Below the pieces are notes generated by a model, which was given only the letters and a program-made list of their open reading frames with translations, was not told where the DNA came from and ran no database searches. A stretch of DNA of 64,000 bases, from the NCBI RefSeq assembly GCF_027579695.1, contig NC_083570.1, forward strand, positions 4,743,001 to 4,807,000, read 5' to 3'. Positions within the stretch are counted from its first letter, which is position 1. The number at the start of each line of letters is the position of its first letter. Positions 53,984 through 64,000 of the stretch are shown here, in pieces. The stretch is from Neoarius graeffei (lineage: Eukaryota > Chordata > Actinopteri > Siluriformes > Ariidae). A program made the position numbers and the translations under genes.

Positions 53984-55024
53984 CCCTTTAATGCGCAAGC
54001 TATTGTAACCCCCTCTAACGCACAACATGGGTCACAAGTGACCCGCATTCATTTCTAATGTAATTTCCAGCAAGGACATGGTTTTCTCTCTTACAACTTC
54101 TTGAAACAATACATTTAACCCTATAATATTTTATAAATTGACAGATTAGGTAGGGTTTGATGCACAAAAACTATTTTTTATCATTTTTACTTTTGTATCT
54201 CATAAATAAACATGTATTTGTAATTTCTCCATTAATTCGCAGACATGGGTCACAAGTGACCCGCATTCATTTCTAATGTAATTCCAAGCATGGATATGGT
54301 TTTCTCACTTACACCTTAAAAAATCAATACTTTCACCTACAATATTTAAAAAGTTTATAAAGTAGGTAATGTTTGAAGCAAAAAAAATTTTTACTTAAGT
54401 TTATTTTAATTTAACCTAGATTTGGTGTTCTGAGGAACTATGATATTTGCAAGTGTTTCCTGTCAGGAAAACATTTAAAGTCGGACCACTGTTGATCGCT
54501 GACTGTTGACACTCATTTTAGAAGTTTACAAAGCTGCTTCTGCAAAACTACGTGTAAGTATTTATTTTCAGTTTTAATATTACATATTTATTACACAACT
54601 GTTACAGAGTTATTATTGAAGATAATTGTACAGTGCTCTGGCAAAACATGCCAGAGCACTGAACGCCTTCACCATCTTTACTGCACAACACCCTGACTAT
54701 ATGAATGGTGTGCCAAATGCATGGCGGCTTTTCATCAAGGAGTTGGCCAAAGAGCTCATCATGCCTCACATGAACAGGCGCATGGAGACCTCTGTTCATC
54801 TCCGGAGGAATGTTACTGAGGCCATGGCAACATGTGGTGTGAAAAGGGGGAGTGCTGAGACCACCCATCCACAAGAGGACTTAAGACAGGGAGGAAAATC
54901 CAAGAGGAAGAGATGCAGCCTTTGTCCAACTGCCAGAGATAGGAAAGTCACCCTCTCCTGCTCCAAATGCACACGGCCTATATGCAAGGACCATTCAGTT
55001 ACTGTGGTCATTTGTGATACATGA
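53984..55024 (+). mobile_element. piggyBac element relic: left end and transposase C-terminus
   Basis: TTAA (53980-53983) followed by CCCTTTAATGCGC fits a piggyBac end. 54626-55024 encodes the C-terminal part of a piggyBac transposase: ALNAFTIFTAQHPDYMNG and the cysteine-rich domain CSLCPTARDRKVTLSCSKC ... CKDHS, which binds the terminal repeats. Most of the transposase, including the catalytic Asp residues, is absent. The right end is not found. Confidence 0.8.
54022..54335. repeat. Direct repeat of ~95 bp with GGGTCACAAGTGACCC palindromes in piggyBac left end
   Basis: Two copies (about 54022-54118 and 54236-54335) share ACATGGGTCACAAGTGACCC, then GCATTCATTTCTAATGTAAT and ATGGTTTTCTC. Each starts with the perfect interrupted palindrome GGGTCAC-AA-GTGACCC (54029-54044 and 54247-54262, spaced 218 bp). 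Confidence 0.9.
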
Positions 55025-55064
55025 AAGAACTGAGACTGCTGTCTCGGCGCGTTCTCAATGTATA

Positions 55065-56224
55065 CATGGGTATCACCAGATACCTCACGATACTATGGCG
55101 ATATTTTGCCCACGATAACGATAATATCACGGTACAGCGATTCTGCGATAATCGATATATTGCAAGAAATTTCAACCACATCACGATATCTGTGTCACTG
55201 AAGAAAATCAGAATTTATTGACCACTGTAAAATTACATTTCACATGCATAACTACACACTCTTGCCAGACATATATTTGTCTCTATTCCACTGCTGGCAA
55301 AACCAAGCGTTGCTTCACTACAACATACAGAAAATTCCCATTTCTGTGCTAGTATTCTCAACTTTTCTGTAAGCATGGACACATCAGTGCTGCTTAACAA
55401 GCAGAATCAAATTGTTTTATGAAAACTTAAAACTTGCACTGCAGACTGCACATACATTTCAGTGCTAACACTAATATCAATTTGTTCTTTGTAAACTTGA
55501 GAACATATACCTGAGAACATTTAACTTGTGCTTATTTTGCAGGAACAACACACTGTCTGAAACACATTGAAAAGTGCATTGTGCATCTTAGTCTCCTACT
55601 GTGCATGCGCAGAACACATGAATGAGCAAGTTCTCATACAGACCGGTTTATTATTCAAAACAAGGCATTACAAATTATTTGACTCGGCCAAAGACTCGAC
55701 CAATACGCACAAAACATAAAAATCGGCAAATGCGTGAAATACTCACCGATTTTCTATCAGCCCAGCTGATCGGTAGGACAAAACTACTGTTGAATTTTCC
55801 TACCCTCCTGAATTTCGCGCATGCGCAGTAGGCTTGTTAGGACAAATCCAAAAGGTAGGATAACTTTACAGAACACCGGCTCACTGTTTTTTTCTCCTTT
55901 CCTTTGGAATCCAAAGTGCCTCCAAACATCTGCCTTAAAGTTCGGCGGCGTCTCTAGGTTTACGTTAACAGCCATGCTTGCTTGTTTTTTTTCCTCACTG
56001 CAACCCGGGGAAAAAAGAGAAGACGAAGAGTGCCTTGCAGTGAGGGAGTGGCACAGCGACACCTCGCAGAGCAGAGGTGCGGAAGTCGTACTGGATTTAC
56101 AACCCGTCTGAAACATGATTTATTATTTGAAAAAATATCGATATTCAAATTTTGAGTATCGATATTGAATCAGAAGACAAAGTATCGCGATATATCGCCG
56201 TATCGATATTTTTGCACACCCCTG
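55065..56224. mobile_element. Non-autonomous hAT-like element with ATCGATA-rich ends
   Basis: The right end ATATCGATATTTTTGCACACCCCTG and the left end CATGGGTATCACCAG... both carry dense CGATA/TATCG blocks. Such elements are common in fish. No exact target duplication is visible, so the left boundary is approximate. Frames inside (e.g. 55821-56111) match no known protein. Confidence 0.55.
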
Positions 56225-57532
56225 ATGGACAGCGGCCAAACTCATAACTCTACAGACCGAAATACACGAAACCAAGTCCTACTAGGGTCTATTTTACCGA
56301 TCTATGTTCAAGCATCATGCAAGTCTTCCTTCTCCTTGAATAAGACCGTGCATTCAACTGCCTTTTTGACATGACTGCATTGAAATACCACTTGCAACAA
56401 TATTTCAACAACAAGCCACGGCGGGCAAACATTAATAATCAAGTGTCCTTACCATAAAACGTTGTCTTGACCACAGAACTTCAAGTATTTCACTTAAATC
56501 CACACAGGTTAACAACACACCCAACACAGCTAGCGAGAAATGTGGATCTGCGCTAGCTTTGTATTGCTATTCCCCTCAGTATGCTTACTCTGCTGCCCAA
56601 AGTGTGAAAATTATAGGCTACAATCTTTTCATCAATTTCTTCAGTAGATGTCGTTTTAGACATTTTATTACCTTAATGTAATATGCTATCCATTACATAG
56701 CATATCTAGCCTAGCTACACATAACCTAGCTGCTGGTACGGCTGATAACTGATAAGTAGCTGATATTCTGAACAGATTGGTGATCCTTACCTTAAAAAAG
56801 TCTGTGACTTTAGGCAACGATTCTATCATTACCTGCATCTCTCTCTTTTTTTCCTTTTATGCACCCCGCTAACATGTGAATGCTTCATCTTTCAAAGCCT
56901 CTAAATTTGTGTCTCAGTAGTCAGTAGTCTGCAGTCTTTGGCGCGCTTTCGTGCGTGACGTTACATTTTGTTACATTTTATTCTGGTACAGTTGTGGGTG
57001 TTCGTTTCGTGAACCACATCCACCATGTCTCTTACAGCAGGCTACTGTGCGCTCATTTATTTCTAACCTTATTTCTATCCGTACATTAATGTAGGCCCAC
57101 GATTCCGACAGTTTATTATTTTATTAATATTACAAGGCCCCTTTACGAGGCCCCTGATTGGCTGTGGCCCAGGGGCTTGAGCCCCCCGAAGCCCCCCCCT
57201 TAAAGCGCCAGTGTATAAAACTGACGAACGTGCTTAAGAATCAGGTCGGGGCTATAAATAACGCCAGAGTGTTGAATGATGGTAATTTGTTGATTGGGTG
57301 TGTATCTGAAGAACAGGTTGCGAAGGCTGAAGGGTTGCAAGCATACCTGCCAACATTGCAGTAGCAAAATAAGGGAGATTTTTTTGGAGATATATATAAA
57401 ATGCACATATATACACACACACTGTATATAAAGTGAATACTCTGAACACAGTATTGATCCACATTCCAACATTTATTAAAAAATTAAGTAAGAGCAAAAT
57501 AACATGGCACAATAACAAAATGACAATGACAT
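56225..57532. other. Non-coding stretch with small repeat scraps
   Basis: 57155-57190 carries GGGGCTTGAGCCCC-type repeat end. 57225-57345 encodes LKNQVGAINNARVLNDGNLL, faintly like a LINE ORF1 segment. CATACCTGCCAACATTGCAG (57344) resembles the repeat start at 21384. No gene is supported. Confidence 0.4.
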
Positions 57533-57937
57533 TGTAAGATTGTATGTGTGTTCTCGTGCATAGCTGTACTGAACTTATGACCTGTTCACATCCTGGTAAA
57601 CGTGCATAGCCGCGAGAACATACTTTTTTGCTTTTCTCTGTACCTTCTAGTTTCACTGAAACCACATTCCTGGACCCTCCTGTTCTAGGGGGTGTACATT
57701 CTGCTCTTTCATGTATAATAAAACAACTCCTTATTTGGTGAGTTCACCTTGTGCCCTCGGGCCTCTACTTATCTTGTCACGCAAGCTTCTGATGTATATA
57801 AACCCTGCTCTTTCTATGTATCACTGAGCAGTGCATGAATAAACCAGACTGATTTAATTCGTGTGGTTCGTTCTCTCCCTGCTCCAGAGCGCTCTTACGT
57901 CAACGCATCTGAACTGAGACAGACACAGGTTCTAACA
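57533..57937 (+). repeat. 5' LTR of endogenous retrovirus
   Basis: 405 bp, TGTAAGATTG ... TCTAACA (TG...CA). Its first 112 bases are identical to the start of the 3' LTR at 63889. AATAAA lies near 57838, and a TATATAAA promoter-like box near 57796. Confidence 0.93.
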
Positions 57938-57940
57938 ATT

Positions 57941-57958
57941 TGGTGACCCCGACGTGAT
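57941..57958 (+). promoter_or_regulatory. Retroviral primer-binding site, tRNA-Trp type
   Basis: TGGTGACCCCGACGTGAT is complementary to the 3' end of vertebrate tRNA-Trp (…CACGTCGGGGTCA plus CCA), placed 3 bases after the LTR. Confidence 0.88.
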
Positions 57959-57970
57959 GCTCTCAATCAG

Positions 57971-57972
57971 GT
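57971..57972 (+). promoter_or_regulatory. Probable retroviral splice donor
   Basis: AATCAG|GTAAGA matches the donor consensus, in the leader where retroviruses splice to env. Confidence 0.55.
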
Positions 57973-58127
57973 AAGACATGTTTGATTGACTACCTGGTTG
58001 GCAGTAGTTTCGTAGTGTCCTACGGAGGACAGTTTTCCCTGGTTCGAGTCCAGGAAGAGCGCGCTATACAAATTTGTACTATATTTGTTGTCTGTTCCTC
58101 TTCAGATCCGTTTGTTGTCATTGTACG

Positions 58128-59774
58128 ATGGGAAGCTCGTTCCCTAAGCCTGCGCCAGGGGAAACCCCGGCCGAATGGATGACTAGGTGCGGTTTTGCTT
58201 ATTATGTTTCTCCCTGGCTCGATAATTTGGCAGGTTGGACTGAGGCCAACCCTCAAATTCCTTCCTATCCTCGTCAAGGTACATTCGATCCTGGTTATCT
58301 TGCATCGGCCCATCGCATGATTTATGAGGGATTAGGGGACCCCGGCTGGGATCGCCCGTATATGCGGGATGGATATGCCAAATGGTATGATATGAAGAAG
58401 ATTTGGGATAATTTTAAACAGGCTTATACTCCCCGTTCAGTCCTGAAATCCATCCCGAAGCCTCGGGCTGCACCCGTCACCAAGGAAACGGAGGAGGCGG
58501 CGCTAGGAAAATCCAAATCTCATTCTGCTCCTCCAGCCTCGTTAGATAGTAAACCTCCACCTTATAGTAAGGCTGGAAAAATTACTGGTAAATCGTCGTC
58601 ATCTGTAAAAACGATTCCTAAAATTTATCCGTCCCTGGCTGCTGTGTCTGCGTGCCCCCCCCCCACGGTTGACAGAGGGCAGCGTCCCGGAGGGATAAAG
58701 GGTGCGCCTGCATCAGCCAAGAACGGCAAAGACGAAGAAAGTAGTGACGATACCGATGATGACACCGATGACGATGATGATTGGGATAATCCTGACGATG
58801 TGGGTCCAGACGCCGGCTCGCGTCCTTATCCGCCACAAAACGCTGCTTGTGTATGGGTTGCAAAGCGCAGTGGTATTGATATAACTCCCCCGTCCCCGTC
58901 GGCTCTTAAGGACATCATCTCGCTTCTTCCGTCACCCGATAAGCCCTTGCTTTTTGTTGATCAGTTAATTAATGTTTCTCGTAACTGTCAGCTAACGGGA
59001 GCCGACTACCGGTTTATTCTGCAGAATAAATTAGGAGGCGCATACGATGAGACGGCCCTGTTAGAAAACGTACAGGTCCTCCGCCCCGTCAACGATATTG
59101 CTGTTAATGTTAAGGAGGAATTGCCTCCGGTAGGGGAAAACGGTCGCCCTCGCCAGCGCACCGTGTCTACCTTCTTTTGGAAAGACACGCCGGACGCGCT
59201 GCAGCAGCTTCGCGAGCAGTTGACGCGATACCTGCTCGCCTTAAAACAAGCAAATAGAGACCTGTCACAGGTCACTAATTGCAAACAGGAGCGTTCTGAG
59301 CTGACGTCGGCTTTCTGGAAGCGCTTTGGGGAAGTTTGGCAACATTTGGGAGGTCTTGAACTTGATTTGGCAAACCCGAACCCAATGTTCTTGTCCACCT
59401 TTCTGTCTAATTGTCGCCCCGAAATACAGAGCGTATTAAAACATCACTGGAGTGACCGGAATAATCTGGTCCTCCGTCAGGCCGGGGAGCGGGTGCGCAC
59501 GCTGGAGAGCGATGGTCTTTTAGACTGTAAAACGAATAAAGCATGTTTATCCGTCGTGCCGGGCGGACGAGCGGAGGGACGACAGGAGAGGGGTCGCCGA
59601 ACGGGACCGCGCGGCGGGGGAGGGAGGAGAAATGGAAAGTGCCACTATTGTGGAAAAGAGGGGCACTGGATAAGAGAATGTCATGCGAAACAGCGAGATG
59701 AGCAGGAACGTGAGAAACTCGTCATGCGCGCCGGTTCAAGCCCCACAGGGCAGAGAGATCCTGCCCGCCCATAG
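58128..59774 (+). mobile_element. Retroviral gag
   Basis: 548 codons from ATG 58128. The start MGSSFPKP gives a Gly2 myristoylation site as in retroviral matrix proteins. A Pro-rich and then an acidic Asp/Glu stretch (about residues 205-225) separate matrix from capsid. The capsid-like part has RFGEVWQHLGG and related helices. One CCHC zinc knuckle (CHYCGKEGHWIREC) lies near the end. It ends at a UAG in frame with pol. Confidence 0.92.
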
Positions 59775-62700
59775 GGCTGCCCTCAGAGCGATGAAACCCC
59801 GACCGTTGCTATGTTAAATCTTTTATTCAGCTCCCCTCTTAACGAAGATCTTCCCACTATTGTTTTATGCCTGGCAGGGACTGAATATCCTTTTTTACTC
59901 GACACCGGGGCTACCATGTCCTCAGTGGGGAGGGAATATGCGGGTCCTTTATCTACACGGTCTGTAAGCTCTGTGGGAATAGAAGGGGTTCCTTTCCATT
60001 CCAGTTGCACGCCCCCCCTTTCTGTTACTTGTGCCCTTGATCCTTTACTGAAGTTTTCTCACTCCTTTGTTTGCATGCCTGATTGCCCTTTTAACCTGCT
60101 TGGACGGGATCTCATGAGCCTCCTAGGGCTTTCTATTTCTTTCAGTGGTTCACACATGGTTGTTGACGCACCAGACGACACTTCGTCGGCTGCTCTTGCC
60201 CTCACCTCCCTTTCTCTTCCTCATAATCTTCTTAATGCTGCTTGTGCCGTTACCCACCTCACACCCTCTCTTTCTGACCTTCCAGCTTCTCTTTGGGCGG
60301 AACATAAGGACGAGGTGGGCTTTGTTAACTGTACCCCTTACGAGGCGGTCATTAAACACTCTTCGCCAGTATATGTAAAACAGTACCCCCTTTCCCCAGC
60401 TAAACTGTCTGGCATTGATGATGTTCTGTGTTCTCTCCTAGAGCAAGGTGTGGTTGTTCCCTGTGTCAGCCCTTATAACACCCCAGTGAATCCGGTACAG
60501 AAGCCCAACGGCACGTGGCGTTTCACCCAGGATTTGCGTAAGATTAATGAGTTAATTATCCCAGTCGCCCCATTAGTTCCAGACGTTCCCTCTCTTATGG
60601 CCTCGATTCCGTGTGAACATGCGTTTTTCTCTGTGATTGACCTCTGTTCTGCCTTTTTCAGCGTCCCTGTGGGCTGTGAGACGCAGCCCCTGTTCGCTTT
60701 TACGCACAGGGGAAAGCAGTACACATGGACCAGGTTACCCCAAGGATATGTCGATTCCCCCGCGGTTTTTACAGCCGTAGTGAGGGACGCCTTGGCCGGT
60801 TTGTGCCTCCCCTCGGGCTCCTCCGTGCTCCAGTACGCGGATGATCTTCTGGTAACGGCGGAGGACGAGGACATTTGCGCTACAGCTACACTTGCTCTCC
60901 TCTCCCTTCTGGCGCAAGAAGGTTTCAAGGTCTCACGAACTAAGCTTCAGTTCTGCCTCCCCACTGTTCGATATCTGGGTCACGATCTCTCCCAGGGCTC
61001 CCGCAGGCTCAGCCCCGAGCGTGTGCAGGTCATCCTAGACACTCAGGTGCCTGCCACGAAACACGCCCTCATGGCTTTTCTGGGACTTATCAATTACTGC
61101 CGCCAGTGGATTCCTGACTGTTCCACCTATGACAAGTGTCTGCGCTCTGCAATTCTGCACTCGGACCCTTTGACTCAGCCCTTGGTGTGGTCTGATGAAA
61201 TGCTGACGGCCTTCAGGGCCCTGAAGCAGGCTTTATGCTCGGCCCCTGCTCTCGGACTTCCGAATTACCGTTTGCCGTTTCATTTATATGTGTGCAACCA
61301 GCAGGGAACTGCGTCTGGGGTTTTGGCGCAGGAGCACGGGGGGGGTATGCGGCCTTGTGCGTTCCTCTCTAAAACTCTTGATTCTGTGGCACAGGGTCTC
61401 CCTGCTTGCCTCAGGGCGGTGGCTGCATGTGCTGTCATGGTCACGGACGCTGAACGGCTGGTTTTGTCTCACCCGCTCGTTCTCCACACCTCACATGATG
61501 TAGTGCACGTTTTAAAGAACCTCAGTACCCAGCATTTATCTGCGCAGCGTCGCTCTGGATACGAGTCTATTCTTTTGGCCACCGAAAACCTTACTGTTAA
61601 GCCCTCCTCCTCCTTTGATTCTCTCGCGCACGCGCTTCAGCGCCTCCTCAATTCACAGGATGATTCTCTTCCTTCTGAAACACACGACTGCATTTCTAGC
61701 ATTCTTTTCGAGACAAGTATCCGCCCCGACTTACGCTCCACCCCGTTACTTTCAGGTGATTCGCTGTTTGTGGACGGCTCGTGCTCACGCCCCTCTGACG
61801 GCGTTTTCGTGTGTGGTTATTCTGTGTGCCGCCTTCCTGATGAAACTGTTGAAGCTTTTTCTCTTCCTTTCTCCTCGGCTCAGGCTGCCGAACTATACGC
61901 TCTAACCCGTGCATGTGTTATTGCCCAGGACACAGACGTCACTATCTACACTGATTCACGCTACGCTTTCGGCGTTGCTCATGACTTTGGTCGGATTTGG
62001 GCTTCGCGTGGGTTCACCACTGCAGACGGTAAGCCCATTTCTCATTCTTCGCTTGTTACTGATCTTATTACAGCGTGTCTTCTCCCGCGCTCTTTAGCCA
62101 TTGTTAAGACTCGTGCTCATTGTATTGGGGACTCTTTTGAGATCAGGGGAAACTCTCTCGCCGATCGCATTGCCAAAGCCGCGGCTGCCTCCGGTGTTTT
62201 TCCGCCTTCGCTTACTCTCTCCCTGGTCTCATCCAGCCGTATGATTAGTGCCGTTCTTCCGGACATTGACTTGATCTCCCTCCAGGCCTCCGCTTCGGCC
62301 TCAGACAACCATTTCTGGGACTCATGCGGCGCGCAGCCGTCTGACGGCGTTCGGATCGATGCTCAGGGCCGTCTTTGTTTACCTCGTCACTGTACTCCCT
62401 TTCTCGTCCGCGAGTTTCATGGTCCCACTCACCGCGGCCGAAGAGGGGTAGTGGAGGATTTATCCAAAATATTTTGTATTGACAAAATACACACTGATGT
62501 ACATCACATTCTAGACAGATGTTTAACGTGCGCCCAGAATAATCCATCTAAACCAGGCGCGGTACATCAGCACCTTCCCATACCTGACACGCCGTTCCAG
62601 GAATGGCAGATTGACTTTACTCACATGCCAAAACAGGGCCCCTTTAAGTATCTCTTGGTCATGGTCGACAAATTTTCACGATGGGTGGAGGCTTTCCCTT

Positions 62701-63392
62701 GCGGGAAAGAAGACGCTCGCACGGCGGTAAACAAATTGACGCAAGAAATCATTCCGCGTTATGGTCTCCCGGTAGGGATAGACTCTGACAAAGGTACGCC
62801 GTTCACCTCTAAGGTGACACAAGAACTGTGTAAAGACTTAAAGATCCATTGGCGTTTCCACATCCCGTACCATCCACAATCCTCCGGCATTGTGGAGCGC
62901 GCAAACAGAACAATCAAGGGTAAGCTGCGTAAAGCCATGCAAGAAGCTGGTACTAAAAATTGGGTACAAGTTTTGCCTTTAGTTCTCGCTGACATGCGAA
63001 TGACCGCTCAAGTGGCCCTCGACAACCTGTCTCCGTACGAGCTCGTGATGGGCCGGCCTTTTCCTACACCCTGGCGCAGAGGTATGCAGGCTATAGGAAC
63101 GAGTGATCTTGATGTACATCTCAGTGAGTACGCCGTGGGTCTCATGCGGGTGTTGGATGAGTACTGGACGAGACTAAATTCCAAAAAGCCTCCCATTCCT
63201 GAGGCACCCACTCACCCCTTTGAGGTAGGGGATAAAGTGTTGGTAAAGAAATTCGCTAAATTAGGCACTCCTCTAGAGGAACCACCCTACAGTGAACCCA
63301 CGGATGTGCTCGCTGTAACTCGAACGGCTGTACTAACTGACCTTTTTCCACAGTGGATTCATGCCAGTCGAATAAAGAAGGCTCCAATGTAA
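59775..63392 (+). mobile_element. Retroviral pol (protease, RT, RNase H, integrase)
   Basis: Same frame as gag, following its UAG, as in gammaretroviruses, which reach pol by read-through. Protease LLDTGATMSSVG; RT with LPQGYVDSPAVF and LQYADDLLV; RNase H with LFVDGSCS, AAELYAL and YTDSRYAFG; integrase zinc-binding HHCC (HRGRRGV...CLTCAQNN) and core Asp-Asp-Glu (QIDFTHM, IDSDKGTPF, HPQSSGIVERANR). Internal ATG at 59811. Confidence 0.93.
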
Positions 63393-63876
63393 TAGAAATC
63401 TATATTGTTGATGCTTAACAGGTTTTTGTGTTTCAGAAAGTTGCTGTGACAATAGCTGATGGCCTTTTCAGGGATCCCCTTTCCAGCATCCGGAGTGATC
63501 CGGTTTCGGCTGATCTACAAAGAGGGGATGGTCGGTGCGTCCCGCAGACTTCTGAACTGAGGAATCTGGAAGACACGTGAGCCTGGGCTACCTTCAATCA
63601 TCTACATCCCGTGGACACAGAAAGAACAAAAGTCAGTGACCAGTATGACTTTCCTTCTGGTATTGGTCTTAGCGCTTGGAGCAGGGAATCCCGCTCAAGC
63701 CAGCCACGAGGACAACGTTTTTTGGCAATTTGCCAACTGGACTGCTAAACAACATACTAATGAATCATGTTATGTCTGTCATTTAATGCCCGTAAGCTCA
63801 GTGTCCACGTCTCTCACCCCTATGTCTGCCAATACATTAGAGTCTAAACTGTAGTTATACTCTGTAAACAAAGTAT
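63393..63876 (+). mobile_element. Env-side segment of the retrovirus (signal-peptide-like start only)
   Basis: A 72-codon frame (63636-63854) begins with MTFLLVLVLALGAGNPAQAS, a good signal peptide, followed by NWT and NES glycosylation sites, as at the start of an envelope protein. The ~500 bases between pol and the polypurine tract are too few for a full env. Possible splice acceptors precede it (TTTCAG near 63436 and 63470). Confidence 0.65.
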
Positions 63877-64000
63877 AAAAGAGGGGATTGTAAGATTGTA
63901 TGTGTGTTCTCGTGCATAGCTGTACTGAACTTATGACCTGTTCACATCCTGGTAAACGTGCATAGCCGCGAGAACATACTTTTTTGCTTTTCTCTGTACC
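63877..64000 (+). repeat. Polypurine tract and start of the 3' LTR
   Basis: AAAAGAGGGGA (about 63877-63887) precedes the TG at 63889. The visible 112 bases equal the 5' LTR exactly. The LTR continues outside the window. Confidence 0.92.

Larger units (their letters stand above)
57533..64000 (+). mobile_element. Endogenous retrovirus, gamma/epsilon-like (class I), young
   Basis: LTR, primer-binding site, gag, pol, short env-side segment, polypurine tract and the start of the 3' LTR lie in order. Gag and pol are long, open and in the same frame. The 3' LTR runs out of the window. LTR identity over the 112 visible bases points to a very recent insertion. It is treated as a fossil: gag and pol look whole; env is represented by a short piece only. 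Confidence 0.92.

Noticed and set aside
57158-57364. 68-codon frame just before the retrovirus as a host gene.
   Set aside because: It spans a repeat terminus and a faint LINE ORF1-like segment, with no start context or partner exon.
61284-61914. Minus-strand frames across retroviral pol.
   Set aside because: Shadows of the long pol frame on the other strand.

Overview
The window is repeat-rich vertebrate DNA, almost certainly from a ray-finned (teleost) fish. The evidence is V-SINEs with the conserved central domain of the DANA/Mermaid type, fish-type LINEs (Rex1/CR1-, RTE-, I/Nimb- and L1/Tx1-like), a DIRS-type tyrosine-recombinase retroelement, abundant hAT, Tc1 and piggyBac copies, and a finTRIM gene, a TRIM family expanded in fish. 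An otophysan such as a catfish is a guess I cannot prove from sequence alone.

Only three host loci are convincing. (1) A complete six-exon finTRIM gene (RING, two B-boxes, coiled coil, PRY-SPRY/B30.2) on the plus strand from 9328 to 19237, 560 codons. (2) An inverted paralogue at 34185-32245 whose N-terminal half has collapsed while the B30.2 exon stays open; a third TRIM scrap lies near 3440-3610. (3) A two-coding-exon BTG/TOB-family gene on the minus strand at 51695-50975, with a TATA box and a spliced 5' UTR. A TAG sits in its conserved Val-Leu-Tyr-Glu position, and an in-frame conserved-looking C-terminal tail follows it.

Layout: 1-855 Ty3/gypsy 3' end; 856-2344 no gene; 2345-3392 LINE plus SINE-tail composite; 3393-3640 TRIM relic; 4060-5500 second gypsy relic; 5520-6640 Tc1 copy split by a solo LTR; 6740-8130 I/Nimb-like LINE; 8140-19466 finTRIM locus with hAT and SINE insertions in introns; 19484-21390 L1 and Rex1-like LINEs with a nested SINE; 21830-27220 an LTR retroelement relic whose two LTRs point toward each other; 27226-28886 RTE-like LINE split by a palindromic MITE; 29480-31900 L1-like LINE; 32018-34800 finTRIM pseudogene; 34865-36299 hAT; 36650-37300 Tc1-like relic; 37517-40447 a terminal-inverted-repeat element holding two more; 40714-45692 DIRS-type element with a large inverted repeat at its 3' end; 45693-48942 hAT with a second hAT inside; 50200-50320 and 52200-52545 L1 scraps; 50915-51968 BTG gene; 52549-53970 hAT-Charlie-like; 53984-55024 piggyBac relic; 57533-64000 a young endogenous retrovirus running off the window.

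The most useful property of the window is that it contains its own controls. Because the finTRIM locus and several hAT elements occur twice, at least four insertions can be seen filled at one copy and empty at the other, giving exact element boundaries and an order of events. No new gene system is proven. The best candidates for follow-up are the BTG reading frame with its internal TAG, the clustered B30.2 differences between the finTRIM copies, the inward-facing LTR pair, and the inverted-repeat end of the DIRS element.
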